Positions 1-11,570 of a DNA stretch of 64,000 nucleotides are shown here, one piece after another. The position numbers and the translations under genes were made by a program. The notes under the pieces were generated by a model that did not search any database, was not told where the DNA came from, and worked only from the letters and a program-made list of their open reading frames with translations. The stretch's first letter is position 1. Each line of letters opens with the position of its first letter. Source of the DNA: Atkinsonella hypoxylon (lineage: Eukaryota; Ascomycota; Sordariomycetes; Hypocreales; Clavicipitaceae); assembly GCA_000729835.1 (NCBI GenBank), contig JFHB01000147.1, positions 1 to 64,000 on the forward strand. The letters are read 5' to 3'.

Positions 1-300
1 AAAAAGAATATTCTAATTATCTTTATATATATCTAAGGTATTTAATATATTAGCTACTTATATTTCTATTAGTAGTTAAGTATTATCTATATTATTATAT
101 ATATTAGAGGTATTTAATATATTAGCTGCTTATACTAATGTTAATAGTTAAGCATTATCTATACCTTTATATATATTAGAGGTATTTAATATATTAGCTA
201 TCTATATTGTTATTAGTAATTATATATTATTTATACCTTTATATATATTAGAGGTATTTAATATATTAGCTACTTATATTGCTGTTAGTAGTTATATAAA
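1..300. repeat. 72-bp tandem repeat (minisatellite), about four copies
   Basis: The core AGGTATTTAATATATTAGC starts at 36, 108, 180 and 252, an exact 72-bp period. Each core is followed by a diverged segment that includes ATTATCTATACCTTTATATA. The first unit begins near position 10 or earlier and the array may continue left of the window. The last unit decays near 300. Units differ by point changes without length change. Positions 301-366 are AT-rich spacer with nothing recognisable. Confidence 0.85.
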
Positions 301-366
301 GTAAATAAGTATTAGTGTAAAGCTTAAACTTTAACTATAGAATATATTCTATATATATAGTGTAAA

Positions 367-1060
367 TGTTAAAAATAAGCTACCCTGTATAGCCTATTTT
401 TATGCCTACTAGTTGCTCTATCACGTGACCCTCATTAGGTCTTGTTACATTGATTTTTGGTAGAGATATCGTTGTTACTAGATGCAAACATCTAGATTTA
501 ACTAAGGCAAAGTTGCCTAACCTATAGTCAACTTTAACTGCGATTTTCTCTACAACTAGCAATAGTAGAAATTCAAGAAGTATACTATTCGAAAGCTAAG
601 AATTAGGGCTATCTAATAGTATAATTATTAGATAGAGTTGCTTATAAGGGTTGCTTATTATTAGTGGAATTTGTTAAATTGTGCACGTAGGCGTCTCGTT
701 TGTATAACTGTAAGTTAATTTTTTTGTTTTTATATAGTAAATCTTTTTGCGGAAATTATAAAGTAGCCTACAAGCCCCTTCTAGCAACTACAGCCTGCTA
801 ATATAGTTAGTAGGTCTATAAGGGACTAGAAAGATTTAAGATCCTACTCTTACTAAGTTCGTTACAGCGCTCTTAATATAAAGATACTACTATTACAGTT
901 ATCTATTGCCTCTACGTAATCTATACTATACACTACAGCTTGATTTAGGCTGCTGCTGCTTCTACTACGTAATAATTGCTAGGAGCAATTACAGGTGCTA
1001 AATCTAAGAGACTACTACCCTCTTAGATATCTAGTTCTGTAATCCCTATTATTTTTAATA
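367..1060 (+). repeat. Copia-A 5' LTR
   Basis: It starts TGTTAAAAATAAGC and ends TTTTTAATA, a transition-mutated form of the TTTTCAATA end seen in other copies. It is 694 bp, the same length as the LTRs at 28048 and 43279. It lacks the 13-bp extra segment found in the LTRs at 4189 and 62161. A 60-codon antisense frame (380-562) is open by chance. Confidence 0.85.
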
Positions 1061-1080
1061 GGTTATAAGCCCGGAAGACC
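1061..1080 (+). promoter_or_regulatory. Primer-binding site, initiator-tRNA half-molecule type
   Basis: GGTTATAAGCCCGG follows the LTR directly. Restoring one RIP change gives GGTTATGAGCCC, the complement of the anticodon stem-loop (GGGCUCAUAACC) of eukaryotic initiator tRNA-Met. Drosophila copia primes from an internal fragment of the same tRNA. The same site follows the LTRs at 28742 and 43973. Confidence 0.55.
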
Positions 1081-2012
1081 TATCTGCAAGCTGTTAGCCC
1101 GCTAAAATCTACTATTGTGTACTATATTACCCACTAGAAGCTATATTAAGACCTGCGCTAGCAGCTATTGCTGCTATTAGTAGCTTGCTGGAAGCTATTA
1201 ATACCTGCTGCACATATATCGCCAGCTACTATACTGGTGTTTTTATTCTGCCCACCCTATGCCTCCTGCACTAGTCCTATGCACCCTGTGTATACACACT
1301 TTTAAAGCTATTCTTAATAGCTAGGTTCTATCGTTACGCAACATTATTATATATACATCTATATATATTACATTTGCACTGCGAATTGTTTTATTAGGCA
1401 CTGCCTAATTAATTATTTCTATCGAGAAATAAGCTTAGTGCTGCACTACATCGCTTGTTGTTGTTGTTATATTGTGCACCCTATGCACCCTTGTTAGTAG
1501 CTATACTACAATTTGTAGTGCACGCTTAATAGCTCTTGTTGCAGATATTCCTATGTTTTCAGTTGCAGAATTAATTTATATAGTAATCCTACTAGTTAGG
1601 ATTTTAAAGTAGGAATTAGCTAGATATCCCTAAATTAGCTGTACCTAGGTCTCTACTAATTTGTTGGAACCTAATTAGAGAAGAATCTCCTGAATTTTTT
1701 GGCTAAAAATAGCTAGAACCTATGTTTTGTGCCCCTTACAACTGCTTATTAATCTGGTCTACTATATAAATTGTATGCGTATATAGATCGCAATACAACG
1801 CAGCCTTAGAGCCTGTTATACCTGTTACAAAAGAAATCGGAGAAAAATCTCAGTATAATTTCTAAAGATATAGAGCACTTCTAGGCCTATAATAGAGCAA
1901 TCTATTAATATCTAGTAGAGGTTATTACTGTTATTTACTACTATTTTCACTGTAATTTAGCTATAATTAGCTATAAAAGAGCGTTAAATTAGCTACTTTT
2001 TAAACCCTTAAA
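1081..2012 (+). other. Copia-A untranslated leader
   Basis: About 930 bp lie between the primer-binding site and gag with no frame shared between copies. The sequence is conserved in the other Copia-A copies (28742-29687 and 43973-44922), with small indels. I see no gene in it. A packaging or structured RNA role would be usual for a retrotransposon leader but is not shown here. Confidence 0.6.
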
Positions 2013-2338
2013 ATAGCACTAAAAGGAACAGGCAAGGGAAAGAGCACAAGCTCTAAATAGAGTAGTGGTTCTAGTACACCAGCTAATCTAGCTGCTGCTA
2101 CTAGCTTTCCTAGTCCAGCTAGATCCCCCCCTTAGCTAGTAGATTCCTCTTTTAATAAAGAAGATTATACAGCTAAGAAGGCTCTAAAAGAAGCTAGATT
2201 AGCTTCTGAAAGAGTAGTGTAAGTCCATAATGTACAAGCTGATCTAAAAGCTTAAATAGATAAGCAACAAGAGACCCTAAATAGATTCATTAGGTATAGT
2301 GAAGCAAAACAAAGCTAAAATGAAGGTAATATAGCTGA
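2013..2338 (+). pseudogene. Copia-A gag, N-terminal fragment
   Basis: The frame starts at ATAGCACTAAAAGG, where the intact minus-strand copy at 10367 has ATGGCACTAAAAGG, so the start codon here is ATG to ATA. The frame gives an N-terminal stretch rich in Lys, Ser and Ala, with several Gln codons turned into stops. It is cut after codon 108 or so by the Gypsy-C LTR. Gag would form the virus-like particle. Only the start of the protein is present, so no function remains. Confidence 0.7.
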
Positions 2339-2672
2339 TGTCACGGCCATAAGGGAAAGATCAAATGGTCTTATTAGGCTCTATTAACGAAGACTCTAAG
2401 ATAGAGAGGAAAGGAGGAAAAAGGAGGCAAAGCCTCTGTAGGTGCCTAAGGGCTATAAGATTAACGGACCCTAGTGGAGTTAACACCCTAAAGTAGGGCT
2501 ATATCCTGCGTATTTAACAGTCTAACGTTATTCTGCAACAGTTTAAGGTTCTTCCGAAGAAGACCTAAGGTTCTACAGCTTAAGCTAGCGCTAATAGAGT
2601 AGCTAACTTAGAACACCTTAATATTAAGGTAATAGATAACAATAAAGCATTATGCTAAGGGCTTATAACTGT
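2339..2672 (-). repeat. Gypsy-C 3' LTR
   Basis: On the plus strand it runs TGTCACGGCC to CTGTTACA, with proper TG..CA ends and a length of 334 bp. It is less transition-damaged than its surroundings and occurs once in this window, so the limits rest on the terminal motifs and on the Copia-A breakpoint. Confidence 0.65.
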
Positions 2673-2683
2673 TACACTACCCC
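2673..2683 (-). other. Gypsy-C polypurine tract
   Basis: On the minus strand AGAAGGGGGTAG abuts the TGTAACAG start of the LTR, the expected position of the plus-strand DNA synthesis primer. This fixes the element's orientation. Confidence 0.65.
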
Positions 2684-2689
2684 CTTCTA

Positions 2690-4188
2690 AACCTAATATT
2701 GTTAGACAATATTAAAGGTTTTACCTATATTATATAGGTCTTTTCCTCTTTATTGTAGCATCCTTAGCAGCTATATTATTATTACTGTATTCTACTATAG
2801 CTTTATTATTAGCAGCTGCAACTAACTATTTCTATAGTCTTACTAGTAGTTCTACAGCATCTAGATACTTCTTGTAAAATTTAACTAAGGCTAATGCTAT
2901 ATTAGCTAAATTCTTTGCTAAATACTATTAATTATCTAGGTTGTAACCTTTTTAACTAACCTAATATTCTAAGGTCTTATTTTAACCTTTTAATCTAAAG
3001 GCTAGTATCTAGTTAACTTTATATTTTATTTAACCTTAGATTTCTTGTAGTTTCTTTAGTGTAATTAGCTGCTAAAGCAATAGATTAATTAGTGCCTTTT
3101 GTAGCCTATCTATATAAAACAATAGAGACCCTTTAAACTAGCCTAAAATATCTAAGATAAAGCTGTAACCTCTCTTTTTAATTATTAACTATAGACTAGT
3201 GTATTAAGAATTAAGTTAAGTAGTTAGAGCTAAAGTTATAAAGCTCTTCTTCTATATATAGACTTTATTGCCTATATTAAAGTTAACTTCTCTTCTTTTT
3301 TAATTAGCTTAGTTCTTTTATACCTTTTAGGCTTTAACTGTATTTTGCTATATAAGGTCTTATACCTCCTTTATTTATATAATAATATTTTAAGCAGTTT
3401 ACGCTCTTTCTAAATTAATAATATTAAATAGTTTATTATCTAATGCTAATAGATTCTATAGTAGTTAACTTAACAATACCTAAAGAGAATATATATTTAA
3501 TAATAAGTGCTACAATATATTATGTGTAAAGTCTAAAGTAGAAAGGTAAATACTCTACTGCCTTTAATACTAGTTAATGTAGAATCTTAGCTTTTAATCT
3601 AATTCCTAATTTATAATCTCTATAGCTCCCTAGGTTTATAGGTATAGAGAACTTCTATAACAATATTTTATACTAGTTAGCTTATTAATTATTTCTAGGA
3701 ATTCTAATATAAAAGGGCTAGCATTATTGCTAATCTAAACACTAGATAAGCTAAGGAAATAGTATATATATTAATAATACTGTTGTATAATCTTTTCTGC
3801 TGTATCTGTCTTATAGCCTAAAAGAGTAGCTATTAGGCAACTAAATTTGCAAACAAACACCTAGACGTAGTTATAGCTAAATTTATCTAGAGGTATATCC
3901 TTACTATTAACAACTACCTACTTCTATACTTTATTTAGTACTAGTAAAGGGTGTAACAAGCCTAGAGTCTTATTATAGCGAGGTTTATTGCAGTTGCAGT
4001 CTAGACAATTCTTTATAAAGGTTTAAATATCGCGGTTTATTCCTTACCACTAATATTGCCTTTTAACGAGATTAATTGTTTTATATTGACCTCTATAGGT
4101 AAAAATAGGTAGTGCATAAGCTTTATAAATTAATACTGTACACAAGAAGATCTTTCTGTCACTAGTTTAGACTAGAACTACTAGCTTT
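2690..4188 (-). pseudogene. Gypsy-C pol, integrase and chromodomain end
   Basis: Reading the minus strand, the integrase zinc-binding region lies near 4100-3940. It has a YW-like core, a C-x2-C pair and the following GLLxPL motif (seen as GLLHPL), typical of Ty3/gypsy integrases. The catalytic core should follow to about 3300 but is badly damaged. Near 3000-2790 the frame shows a chromodomain-like end (GYN..., FYKKYLDAV) and a lysine-rich tail. Integrase would insert the cDNA; a chromodomain would direct it to modified chromatin. Many Gln codons are stops. RT and RNase H are missing because of the truncation at 4189. Confidence 0.6.
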
Positions 4189-4894
4189 TATTGAAAATAA
4201 TAGGGATTACAGGACTAGATATCTAAGAGGGTAGTGGTCTCTTAGATTTAGCACCTGTAATTGCTCCTAGCAATTATTATGTAGTGGAAGCAGCAGCGGC
4301 TTAAATCAAGCTATAGTGTATAGTATAGATTACGTAGAGGCAATAGATAACTATAATAGTAGTATCTTTATATTAAGAGCGCTATAACAAACTTAGTGAG
4401 AGTAGGATCTTAAATCTTTCTAGTCCCTTATAGACCTACTAACTATATTAGCGGGCTATAGTTGCTAGAAGGAGCTTATAGGCTACTTTATAATTTCCGC
4501 AAAAAGATTTACTATATAAAAACAAAAAAATCGACTTACAGCTATACAAACGAGACGCCTATATGCACAATTTAATAAATTTCACTAATAATAAGCAACC
4601 CTTATAAGCAACTCTATCTAACAATTATACTATTAAATAGCCCTAATTCTTAGCTTTTAAATAGTATACTTCTTGAATTTCTACTATTACTAGTTGTAGA
4701 GAAAATCGCTATTAAAGTTGACTATAGGTTAGGCAACTTTGCCTTAGTTGATTCTAGATGTTTTACATCTAGTAACAGCGATATCTCTACTAAAAATCAA
4801 CGTAATAAGACCTAGTTAGGGTTACGTAATAGAGCAACTAACAGGCAACTAGCAAGCATAAAAATAGGCTATATAGGGTGGCTTATTTTTAACA
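4189..4894 (-). repeat. Copia-A 3' LTR, 13-bp-longer form
   Basis: On the plus strand it runs TATTGAAAATAATAG to ATTTTTAACA, 706 bp. Near its 5' end it carries an extra segment (GCTTGCTAGTTGCC type), also present in the LTR at 62161 but absent from those at 367, 28048 and 43279. The five bases outside it are GCTTT; the matching target-site copy is not in the window. Confidence 0.85.
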
Positions 4895-4902
4895 CTCCCT
4901 CT
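4895..4902 (-). other. Copia-A polypurine tract
   Basis: AGAGGGAG on the minus strand directly precedes the LTR. The identical tract precedes the LTRs at 43279 and 62161. Confidence 0.8.
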
Positions 4903-5099
4903 AGAAATGTAAGAAGTAACTAGTTCTATAAGCAACTTAGCTCCTTTAAAGGATATCTAAGTTAGAATCAACCAACGAAAGTACAGTACTAATAACAGAA
5001 CCAAAATAACATAACCAATTCCAGCAATTCCAGGGTAGTTATAGTTGAATATAACTAGTTGTTGTTAATTGTTTTTGTTGTTTTCGATTTTTCGACTGT

Positions 5100-8000
5100 T
5101 TTTGTTGCTTTTATAAGCTAGCTAGAAAGCTCTAGTAACTTAATGAATTGTTGATGCTTTTAAATAGCAAGAGGCTTAGTTAGGCCATCTGCTGGCATCT
5201 AATTCGTATTAATATAACTAACCTTAGCTATACCTTTACGAATCTTTTCCTTAATGTAGTTAAACTTCAAAAGGGTGTACTTAGTTCTACTATACAACGT
5301 TAAGTTGTAAGCAGTAACTATAGCGCCTTAATTATTACACCTAATAGGAATAGGAGGGGTTAAAGGCAGCTTTATCTCCTTAAAAAGGCTGTAGAGCCAC
5401 TCTAATTCCCTAATAGCTTTAGATAATGCATTAGATTCTGCTTCTAAAGTAGAAAGAGCAATAGTACTAGCTTTCTTCGATTTCTAGCTAATAGGTCCAC
5501 TAGCTAGCTTATATAGATAAGTATAGGTTGATTTAGAAGAGACTTTATCACCAGCAAAATCGCTATTGCAATAACTAAGAAGGGTCTTAAGTACTTCTTT
5601 AGAGCTAGAAGCTTTAGAAGAAGACCCTATAGGGTGTAGACTAGAACGCTTATAAATAATAGCAAAGCTTCTAGTACTACTTAAGTACCTTAGGAGGTGC
5701 TTAGAGGCATTTAGGTGCTCTATATAGAGCTTAGCTAAGAAGGTTAATAGCTACTAAACGGAAAAAGCAATATTAGCCCTAGTTAGCAACATAAGATACA
5801 TTATAGTACCTATTATGCTCTAATAAAGCTTATAGTTGGATTTAGAGAGAAGTTTTATAACTAGTTGCTTTAGAATTCCTAGCTGTATAGGGATAGAAGC
5901 TAGCTTAGCATCTAGCATTTTAAATCTTTCTAGGGCTTTAAGGATGTATTAAGATTAGTGGATTTTAATAGACCTTTTAGACCTATTATAGGTGATTTAT
6001 ACACCTAGAAAGAATTCTGCTGGTCCTCTATCTTCTATTGGATAAGCTTTATGTAATAGCTTCTTTAGCTTGTTAATATAGCTTAGATTTAGACCAATTA
6101 GAAGATAGTTATCTACGTAAGTAGCAATATATATAGATGTAGCTAGGTTATAAAAGACTGCTAGGTCTAATATAAGAGGTTTAAATCTATGCTTTTAAAG
6201 TAATTCTGTTAGAATTTACTACTATTCTCTAGGACTTTACTTTAGACTATAGAGGGATTTTTCTAGCTTAATTACTTGCTCTTTAGAGGGCTTATAATTA
6301 CAGCTTTTTAGTAGCTTAACTACTAATAGTGTTGCTTCTGTAAATTTAACGAATCTATCTAGGATTTCTATATAAATAGCTTCCTTTAGCTTGCTATTTA
6401 AAAACGCTCCTATAAAGTCAATTTGCTTAACTTCTTAGTTATTAAAAGCTGCAAGAGCTAATAATATACGCTAGCTAGGAGGAATACTAGTTGCAGCAAA
6501 GGTCTCTAGATAGTCTTAACCTTCTATTTGCATAAATCCCTTAGCAACAAGGCAGGCCTTATATTTAATAGAATTATTTTCTTTATCCTTTTTAAGCCTG
6601 TAAATAAGCCTATTTTTTAGAACTCTTTAGCCCTTAGGTACTTAGTCTTTCCCTATAAATTTAAAGGTTTTAGCAGCTAATAGCTGCTTAAATTCGCTAT
6701 AGGTAGCTTCTATCTAATGCTGCTTAGCAGAGCTTTTTAGGGCTTGCTTCTACGTGTTAAGAAGTTTATCCTTATTACTATTAGAAGTAATAGCTGCTTT
6801 AGTCCTTGCCTTAAAGCATAGATCCTTAATTAAGGAAAATATGTCTCTATCTAAATCTATAGCATCAGCATTAATAGATTTAGCTTCAGCTTCTATAGGT
6901 TCTATATTAGCCTAAGGGGCTTCTATAGATATAGGGGCTTTAGGGGCCTCTACAGCTTCTATAGGGTTGCTTAGTAGAAGAGCTTAATCTATAGGTTCTA
7001 GTGGATAATTTAGCATATCTAGATGACTAGAATAAGGATACTTAGGAGTATAATTATCTACTAATTGCTGCTAGTTATTGATTTCTCCCTCTAAAGGATT
7101 ATCCACTATAGAACCAATAGGAACCTTAGGGATGCCCTATGAAATAGGACCTATTCCTTCTATAATTTTAACGAAGCTAGTCTTTATAACAGCTTGTTTA
7201 GAGGGGATATATATTAGATATACATTAGAACCTAGTGTAGCTAAAAGTCTACTAGGAATAGTTCTTTTAGCTAGCTTCTGCAACCTAGATCTTTGTTCTA
7301 AAGGAATTAGAACTTCGCAATAGAAGCCTATAGCCCTTATTTTAGTAAAATTAGGCTTATAGGTCTTAGAAGGCTCTAAATTAGCTAGATATAGCTGTTT
7401 AGGACTTAGTAGTTTAGTACTATTTACAGTAGTATTAACTAAATCCACTATAGCAGAAAGGATGTAAGACTATAGATATAGAGGTAATTGTAACCACTAT
7501 AGGGTAGCACGTAACTAGTCTAGAAGTACCCTTATAGCTCTCTCTATTAGCCTATTCTGTTTGTAAATATAGGGGCAAGAGGTGCTAAAGCAAATACCCT
7601 TAGAAGATAGCTAAGCTTACAACCTAGTATTAATTTCTGTACTACTATTAAAATAAAGGTGTTTAGGGTAGCAGTTATACTAGTTCTTTAATTCCTTAAA
7701 GAAGCCTTTAATACAGCTATAGAGAGTAGAACTCTCTTTATTAACTAGATTAAAAGACTACTTATACTATAATTTTCTATTAATTAGAAAAAGAACTAAA
7801 GGCCTTTTGTTGTATAGTATAGGCTCTATTTTAACGGTATCTCCCTCTATAATATCTAAACATCTAGGGGGGTTAGGAATAGCACGCTTGCTAGGTTTTC
7901 TAACAGCTTTAGCTTAATTGTAAGCTAGGCAGTTAAAATCCTTTTCCTTAATTTTTGTAAAATTAGGAATACCTTTAGTAATAGAAGCAGTCTTCTTTAG

Positions 8001-8860
8001 TAAAGGGAGTCCTATATGCCTTAATCTAACGTACTAAGTAGCAGCTAATTCTAGGAGCTTCTTATAGGAAGAAGAAGCAGTAATAGGAGAATTACTACTA
8101 GAATTATTATTAGAGCTAGCTTCCTGTTGCTCCCTATCTTGCTAGATCTCTTAAGAACTACAGGCCTTGTTTAAGGGATCTAGACGGCTATTTCCTCTAA
8201 TATTTAGCAACTTAGGATTTAGACCTTCTAAATCCCTATTATTAGAAGGAATCTAACTAGGAGCCCGTTTAGGAACTAGGGCTAATAGCTCTATAGCATC
8301 GTTATTAGTATTATCTTCTTTAAAATTAAATAATTCCTTAATTTAGCTATATTCCTCTAGATTAAAACTAGGCTGTTTAGGGATTTAAACCTCTATAGAA
8401 TAACTAGCATTATAACTGCTATTATAACTATTGCTAGCTAGAAATCCTATATAAGAGAGATTAGCGTAGTTTTTACACACTTTAGGGGTCTCTTGCCCCT
8501 TAAGCTGTAAGAAGAAACTATACTTTTTAGGATTTAGAAGCCTACAGCAGCTTCTATTAGCTAGAAATAGCTGATTTCTAAGGAGAGTGCCCCCTATTAA
8601 ATAGTGCTTTAGACTACTAATTAGGTTAGTATCTAAACCTAGGCAATATAGAGCATCCTTTAGAGCTAAAGGCCTATATTTAGCTAGATTTATACTAACT
8701 AGTACCTAGAATATAGCAGTTCCCTGTTCTTTAGGATAAATTAGACCTCCTCTAGTAGCAATAGGCGCGGTTTTACCCTTTTTTATAGGCTTAAAAGTCC
8801 TAAAAAATGCCTTATTGTTAACTATATAATAGGTAGAACCTATATTGTATAGTAGGGAGT
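5100..8860 (-). pseudogene. Copia-A pol: protease, integrase, RT, RNase H
   Basis: Minus-strand domains in order are as follows. The protease site is near 8835, where the usual D[ST]G reads NIG. The integrase HHCC region lies around 8060-7930 (RLGHIG, CLAC). The catalytic core follows with its DSG seen as NSS near 7645 and a HEQNG-like motif near 7580. An open stretch at 7448-7137 covers the integrase C-terminus. RT spans about 6640-6100 (KGF near 6540; YVDN at 6119-6108, where YVDD is usual), and RNase H about 5590-5140. Order and motifs are Ty1/copia. In-frame stops are nearly all former Gln codons. The copy is dead: the RT and protease aspartates are altered. Confidence 0.85.
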
Positions 8861-10367
8861 TTTTAATTATTCTATTAGAGTAATTAAAAGAAGGGGTATT
8901 ATTACTAGTAGTACTAGTATCACTAGTAGTGGATTCTGTATCTAAATCGTAAGAATTATTACTACTAGAATTGCTAGATTCACTATTAGAATCTATAGTA
9001 TCCTAGTTGCTAGTAGATAGGTTATAACAACCTATAGTAAAAGCAGCTTCTCTATCCTTATTCCTAGAATTTTTGTTACTTCTTCTTTAGTCCTTCTACT
9101 TCTTCTTATTCTTAAAGGCTTTATCTATATCTTTAGAGGCTTTAGAATTGTTAGAATTAGAATTAGAATCGGAATTCTTCTTCTAATTAAGAGGATTCTT
9201 TCCTTAGTTAGCTTTATTATTATTAGAACTATTAGAATTAGAAGCTTTATAACTAAGAGCCTTAGATATAGAGGAGCTTTTATCTCTTTATTCTTCTAAT
9301 AAGTTAGCTATAAGGAACTATAAATTCAGTATTTTTACAGATAGACCTTATGCTCTAGCAGCTTTAATAGAATATTGCTGCCTTTTAGCCTAGCTAGGGA
9401 AGGTCTTCTTTAAAGCATTAATATAATAATTTACCTAGTTAATAGAATTAATAGCTACACTATAGAGCTGTAATCTAGCTAGTAAATTATTAAATTTAGC
9501 ATTAAAGGCCTCTAAAGATCCCTTATAGTTCAAAAACGATAAGTTGTAATAACTAGCATATAGTGTACTATATTGTATTTTAGCACTCTATAAATACTGC
9601 CTAACTAGAACGTTATAGGCATCTACAGGGGACTTATGCTAGCTTATAGCAGCTTAAGGTCTAGATTAGCAACTATCTCTTATAATTATAAGGATAATAG
9701 CTTGTTTTAAATCTACTAAAGTACTAGCTATACTAGGATTATTAATAAATTAAGGGAATCCTAGTGCTCTAAATTGAATAGTTAAAGCTTGCTTCTACTA
9801 TTTAAAATTTTTAGGGCCTTTTAGCTTAGCAGCCTCTAGAATTAAGTGGACCTTCTTATTTAACTCTTTTATAGTGCCTTTATTAAAAGTAGGCAGAAAA
9901 GTAGCACTATTAAAGGAACTAGAAGGTTTAGGAACTTTAAAAGAGACTTTAGAAGTCTTAGAAGTAATAGGATCTACTACCTTAGAGGGAGACTCTATAG
10001 AGAGATTACCTATAGATGTAATTATAGTATTTAATTTACTTAGTAAATTAGCTATATTACCTTTATTTTAGCTTTATTTTGCTTTACTATACCTAATAAA
10101 TCTATTTAGAGTCTCTTGTTGCTTATCTATTTAAGCTTTTAGATTAGCTTAAACATTATAGACTTACACTACTCTTTTAGAAGCTAATCTAGCTTCTTTT
10201 AGAGCCTTCTCAGCTGTATAATCTTCTTTATTAAAAGAGGAATCTACTAGCTGAGGGGGAGACCTTACTAGACTAGAAAAGCTAGTAGCAGCTATAGCTA
10301 GTGTACTAGAACTACTACCCCGTTTAGAGCTTATGCTCTTTCCCTTACCTGTTCCTTTTAGTGCCAT
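8861..10367 (-). pseudogene. Copia-A gag, best-preserved start
   Basis: The start ATG at 10367-10365 is kept, giving MALKGTGKGKS and 67 open codons to the first stop at 10164. The frame then continues as Gag to about 8950. It has a Ser/Lys-rich N-terminus, a Gln-rich helical middle, a conserved core around 9830-9330, and an Asn/Ser/Lys-rich stretch with a basic KKKWKGRRR-type patch near 9090 that could bind RNA. I found no CCHC zinc knuckle. Forward copies at 2013, 29688 and 44923 have ATA instead of ATG. Gag would build the cytoplasmic particle. Gag and pol appear to share one frame. Confidence 0.8.
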
Positions 10368-10467
10368 TTTTGAGGATTTTAATAGCTAATTTAACGCTCT
10401 TTATAGCTAATTATAGCCTAAATTACAGTGGAAAAAGTAGTAAATAACAGGTAATAACCTCTTGTAG

Positions 10468-10956
10468 TGTGTCGCGGCGGGGTTACCCCCTTGCGCTCTT
10501 ATATTAGCTTTGCAAGGGATGCTACATACAGATTTTTCTCTATAAGAGTGCGCATCGCCTAGACATCTAGATAGTTTAAGCAAGCAAGTAAGCGCGCAAG
10601 CAGCTTCTGCTGATTCTTTTTAGGCTTTTGCTCTTTTAATTAATTAATATCTTTTAGCCTACTTTAATTTACAACACTTAACGCTTAAGAGACATTACTT
10701 TGCTGCTAGTAACACTTTCCCTAACTCTTTAGCACATTTAGCTCCTTTTGCGTATATATATCTTCTAAGCTGCAATTAATATTTTATTTCTACCTTTTTA
10801 AACTATTTAATCTTCTTACCTATTATTATTTAATAGTATATACTAACAAATATCTTGCGCTCTTTTCTAATCCTCTTTGCTCTTAATGTACACTATATTA
10901 TTACCTACTTTAGTATAGGCTATATAGTTATTTAGAGGTTTAGTTTTAAGTTAATA
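10468..10956 (+). repeat. Gypsy-A 5' LTR (copy 1)
   Basis: It begins TGTGTCGCGGCGGGG and ends AAGTTAATA, which is AAGTCAACA or AAGTCGACA in other copies. It is 489 bp, close to the 484-bp LTRs of copy 2. It carries a longer AAGCAAGCAAGTAAGCGCG segment near 10580 that copy 2 lacks but the LTR at 63539 shares in part. Confidence 0.9.
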
Positions 10957-11570
10957 AAAATAGAGGCTTTACTAGGGACTTATTCTAATTAAAGCGCATT
11001 ATATAATTAAAAGGTTTTTTATAGAGATCCTAAAAGAAAGAAGAAAAAGCTGCTAAGTATTAAAGATAGAAGAGCACTTTAGCTTAAATATTACTAATAT
11101 AAGAAAGAAGGAAATTATAGAGATAAAAGCTTTATATTATAAGGGATTATTTAATTAAAAAAGAAAGAAAATTTCTATAGCTTTTTTAAGCTAAGAAGAG
11201 CTAGGCCTAATTAAAGATAATTACTATATTATAAATACTAGCTAGCCTATTTAACCCCTATTTTGCCTTTAGCTAAAATAGCCTTAATACAGCAAAAAGG
11301 AAGTTTTTAGGTCCCTTAAACGTTATAATTATTTAATTATAGAGAAAAATTTCTCTTTTATCCTTATCTTAGCAGTTATCTTTATATTTACTGTTATTAG
11401 CAATTAAGTTCTTAGCCTCTATATCTTAGCGTTAGAAGCTTATATAACTATAGAAGCAGAAGATAAGAGCATTAAAAGTATAGCTAATATAGAGAATTAT
11501 ATATATTACACTCTTTCTATTAAGCAAGATTAATTATTCTTTTTATACCTACCTTCTATATTAAGCTATT
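10957..11570 (+). other. Gypsy-A leader (copy 1)
   Basis: It is AT-rich and conserved in copy 2 (47832-48500). No primer-binding site starting with TGG can be read directly after the LTR because the sequence is too decayed. A weak continuation of the gag frame upstream of 11570 is possible; nothing else is seen. Confidence 0.45.

Larger units (their letters stand above)
367..2338 (+). mobile_element. Copia-A copy, 5' fragment (LTR, leader, start of gag)
   Basis: This is the 5' end of a Ty1/copia element: 694-bp LTR, primer-binding site, leader of about 950 bp and the first 326 bp of gag. It stops at 2338, where a Gypsy-C LTR begins. The same sequence continues uninterrupted in the copies at 29688 and 44923, which fixes the breakpoint. 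The 3' part is not in the window. By nesting order this is the oldest insertion on the left side. Confidence 0.85.
2339..4188 (-). mobile_element. Gypsy-C, 3' portion (integrase, chromodomain, 3' LTR)
   Basis: This is the 3' end of a Ty3/gypsy element on the minus strand, inserted in Copia-A gag at 2338/2339. Its 3' LTR lies at 2339-2672, preceded on the minus strand by a polypurine tract. The end of pol fills 2684-4188. The 5' part is cut off at 4189 by a minus-strand Copia-A. The left target-site copy would be GCTGA (2334-2338); its partner is outside the window. Confidence 0.75.
4189..10467 (-). mobile_element. Copia-A copy on minus strand, lacking its 5' LTR
   Basis: The order on the minus strand is gag (from 10367), protease, integrase, RT, RNase H, polypurine tract and 3' LTR (4894 down to 4189). 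The 5' leader is broken at 10467/10468 by the 5' LTR of Gypsy-A copy 1, so the remaining leader and 5' LTR lie outside the window. It is the only Copia-A copy here whose gag-pol is not split by an insertion and whose gag still has its ATG. Confidence 0.9.

Noticed and set aside
1..300. Possible CRISPR-like array
   Set aside because: It is a 72-bp satellite without distinct spacers, in a eukaryotic repeat context.
380..562. A 60-codon minus-strand frame in the Copia-A LTR, also open at 28061-28243
   Set aside because: It is open in two LTRs only. In the LTRs at 43279 and 4189 an indel breaks it. It lies antisense in an LTR and shows no domain.
7078..7323. Plus-strand frame, with counterparts at 40820-41011 and 59697-59942 on the minus strand
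   Set aside because: It is the shadow of the integrase C-terminal region, whose true frames are 7448-7137, 40695-41006 and 59572-59826.
9874..10071. Plus-strand frame of 65 codons, with relatives at 29984 and 45226 on the minus strand
   Set aside because: It is the antisense shadow of the conserved Copia-A gag region; the gag frame is the one with homology and meaningful order.
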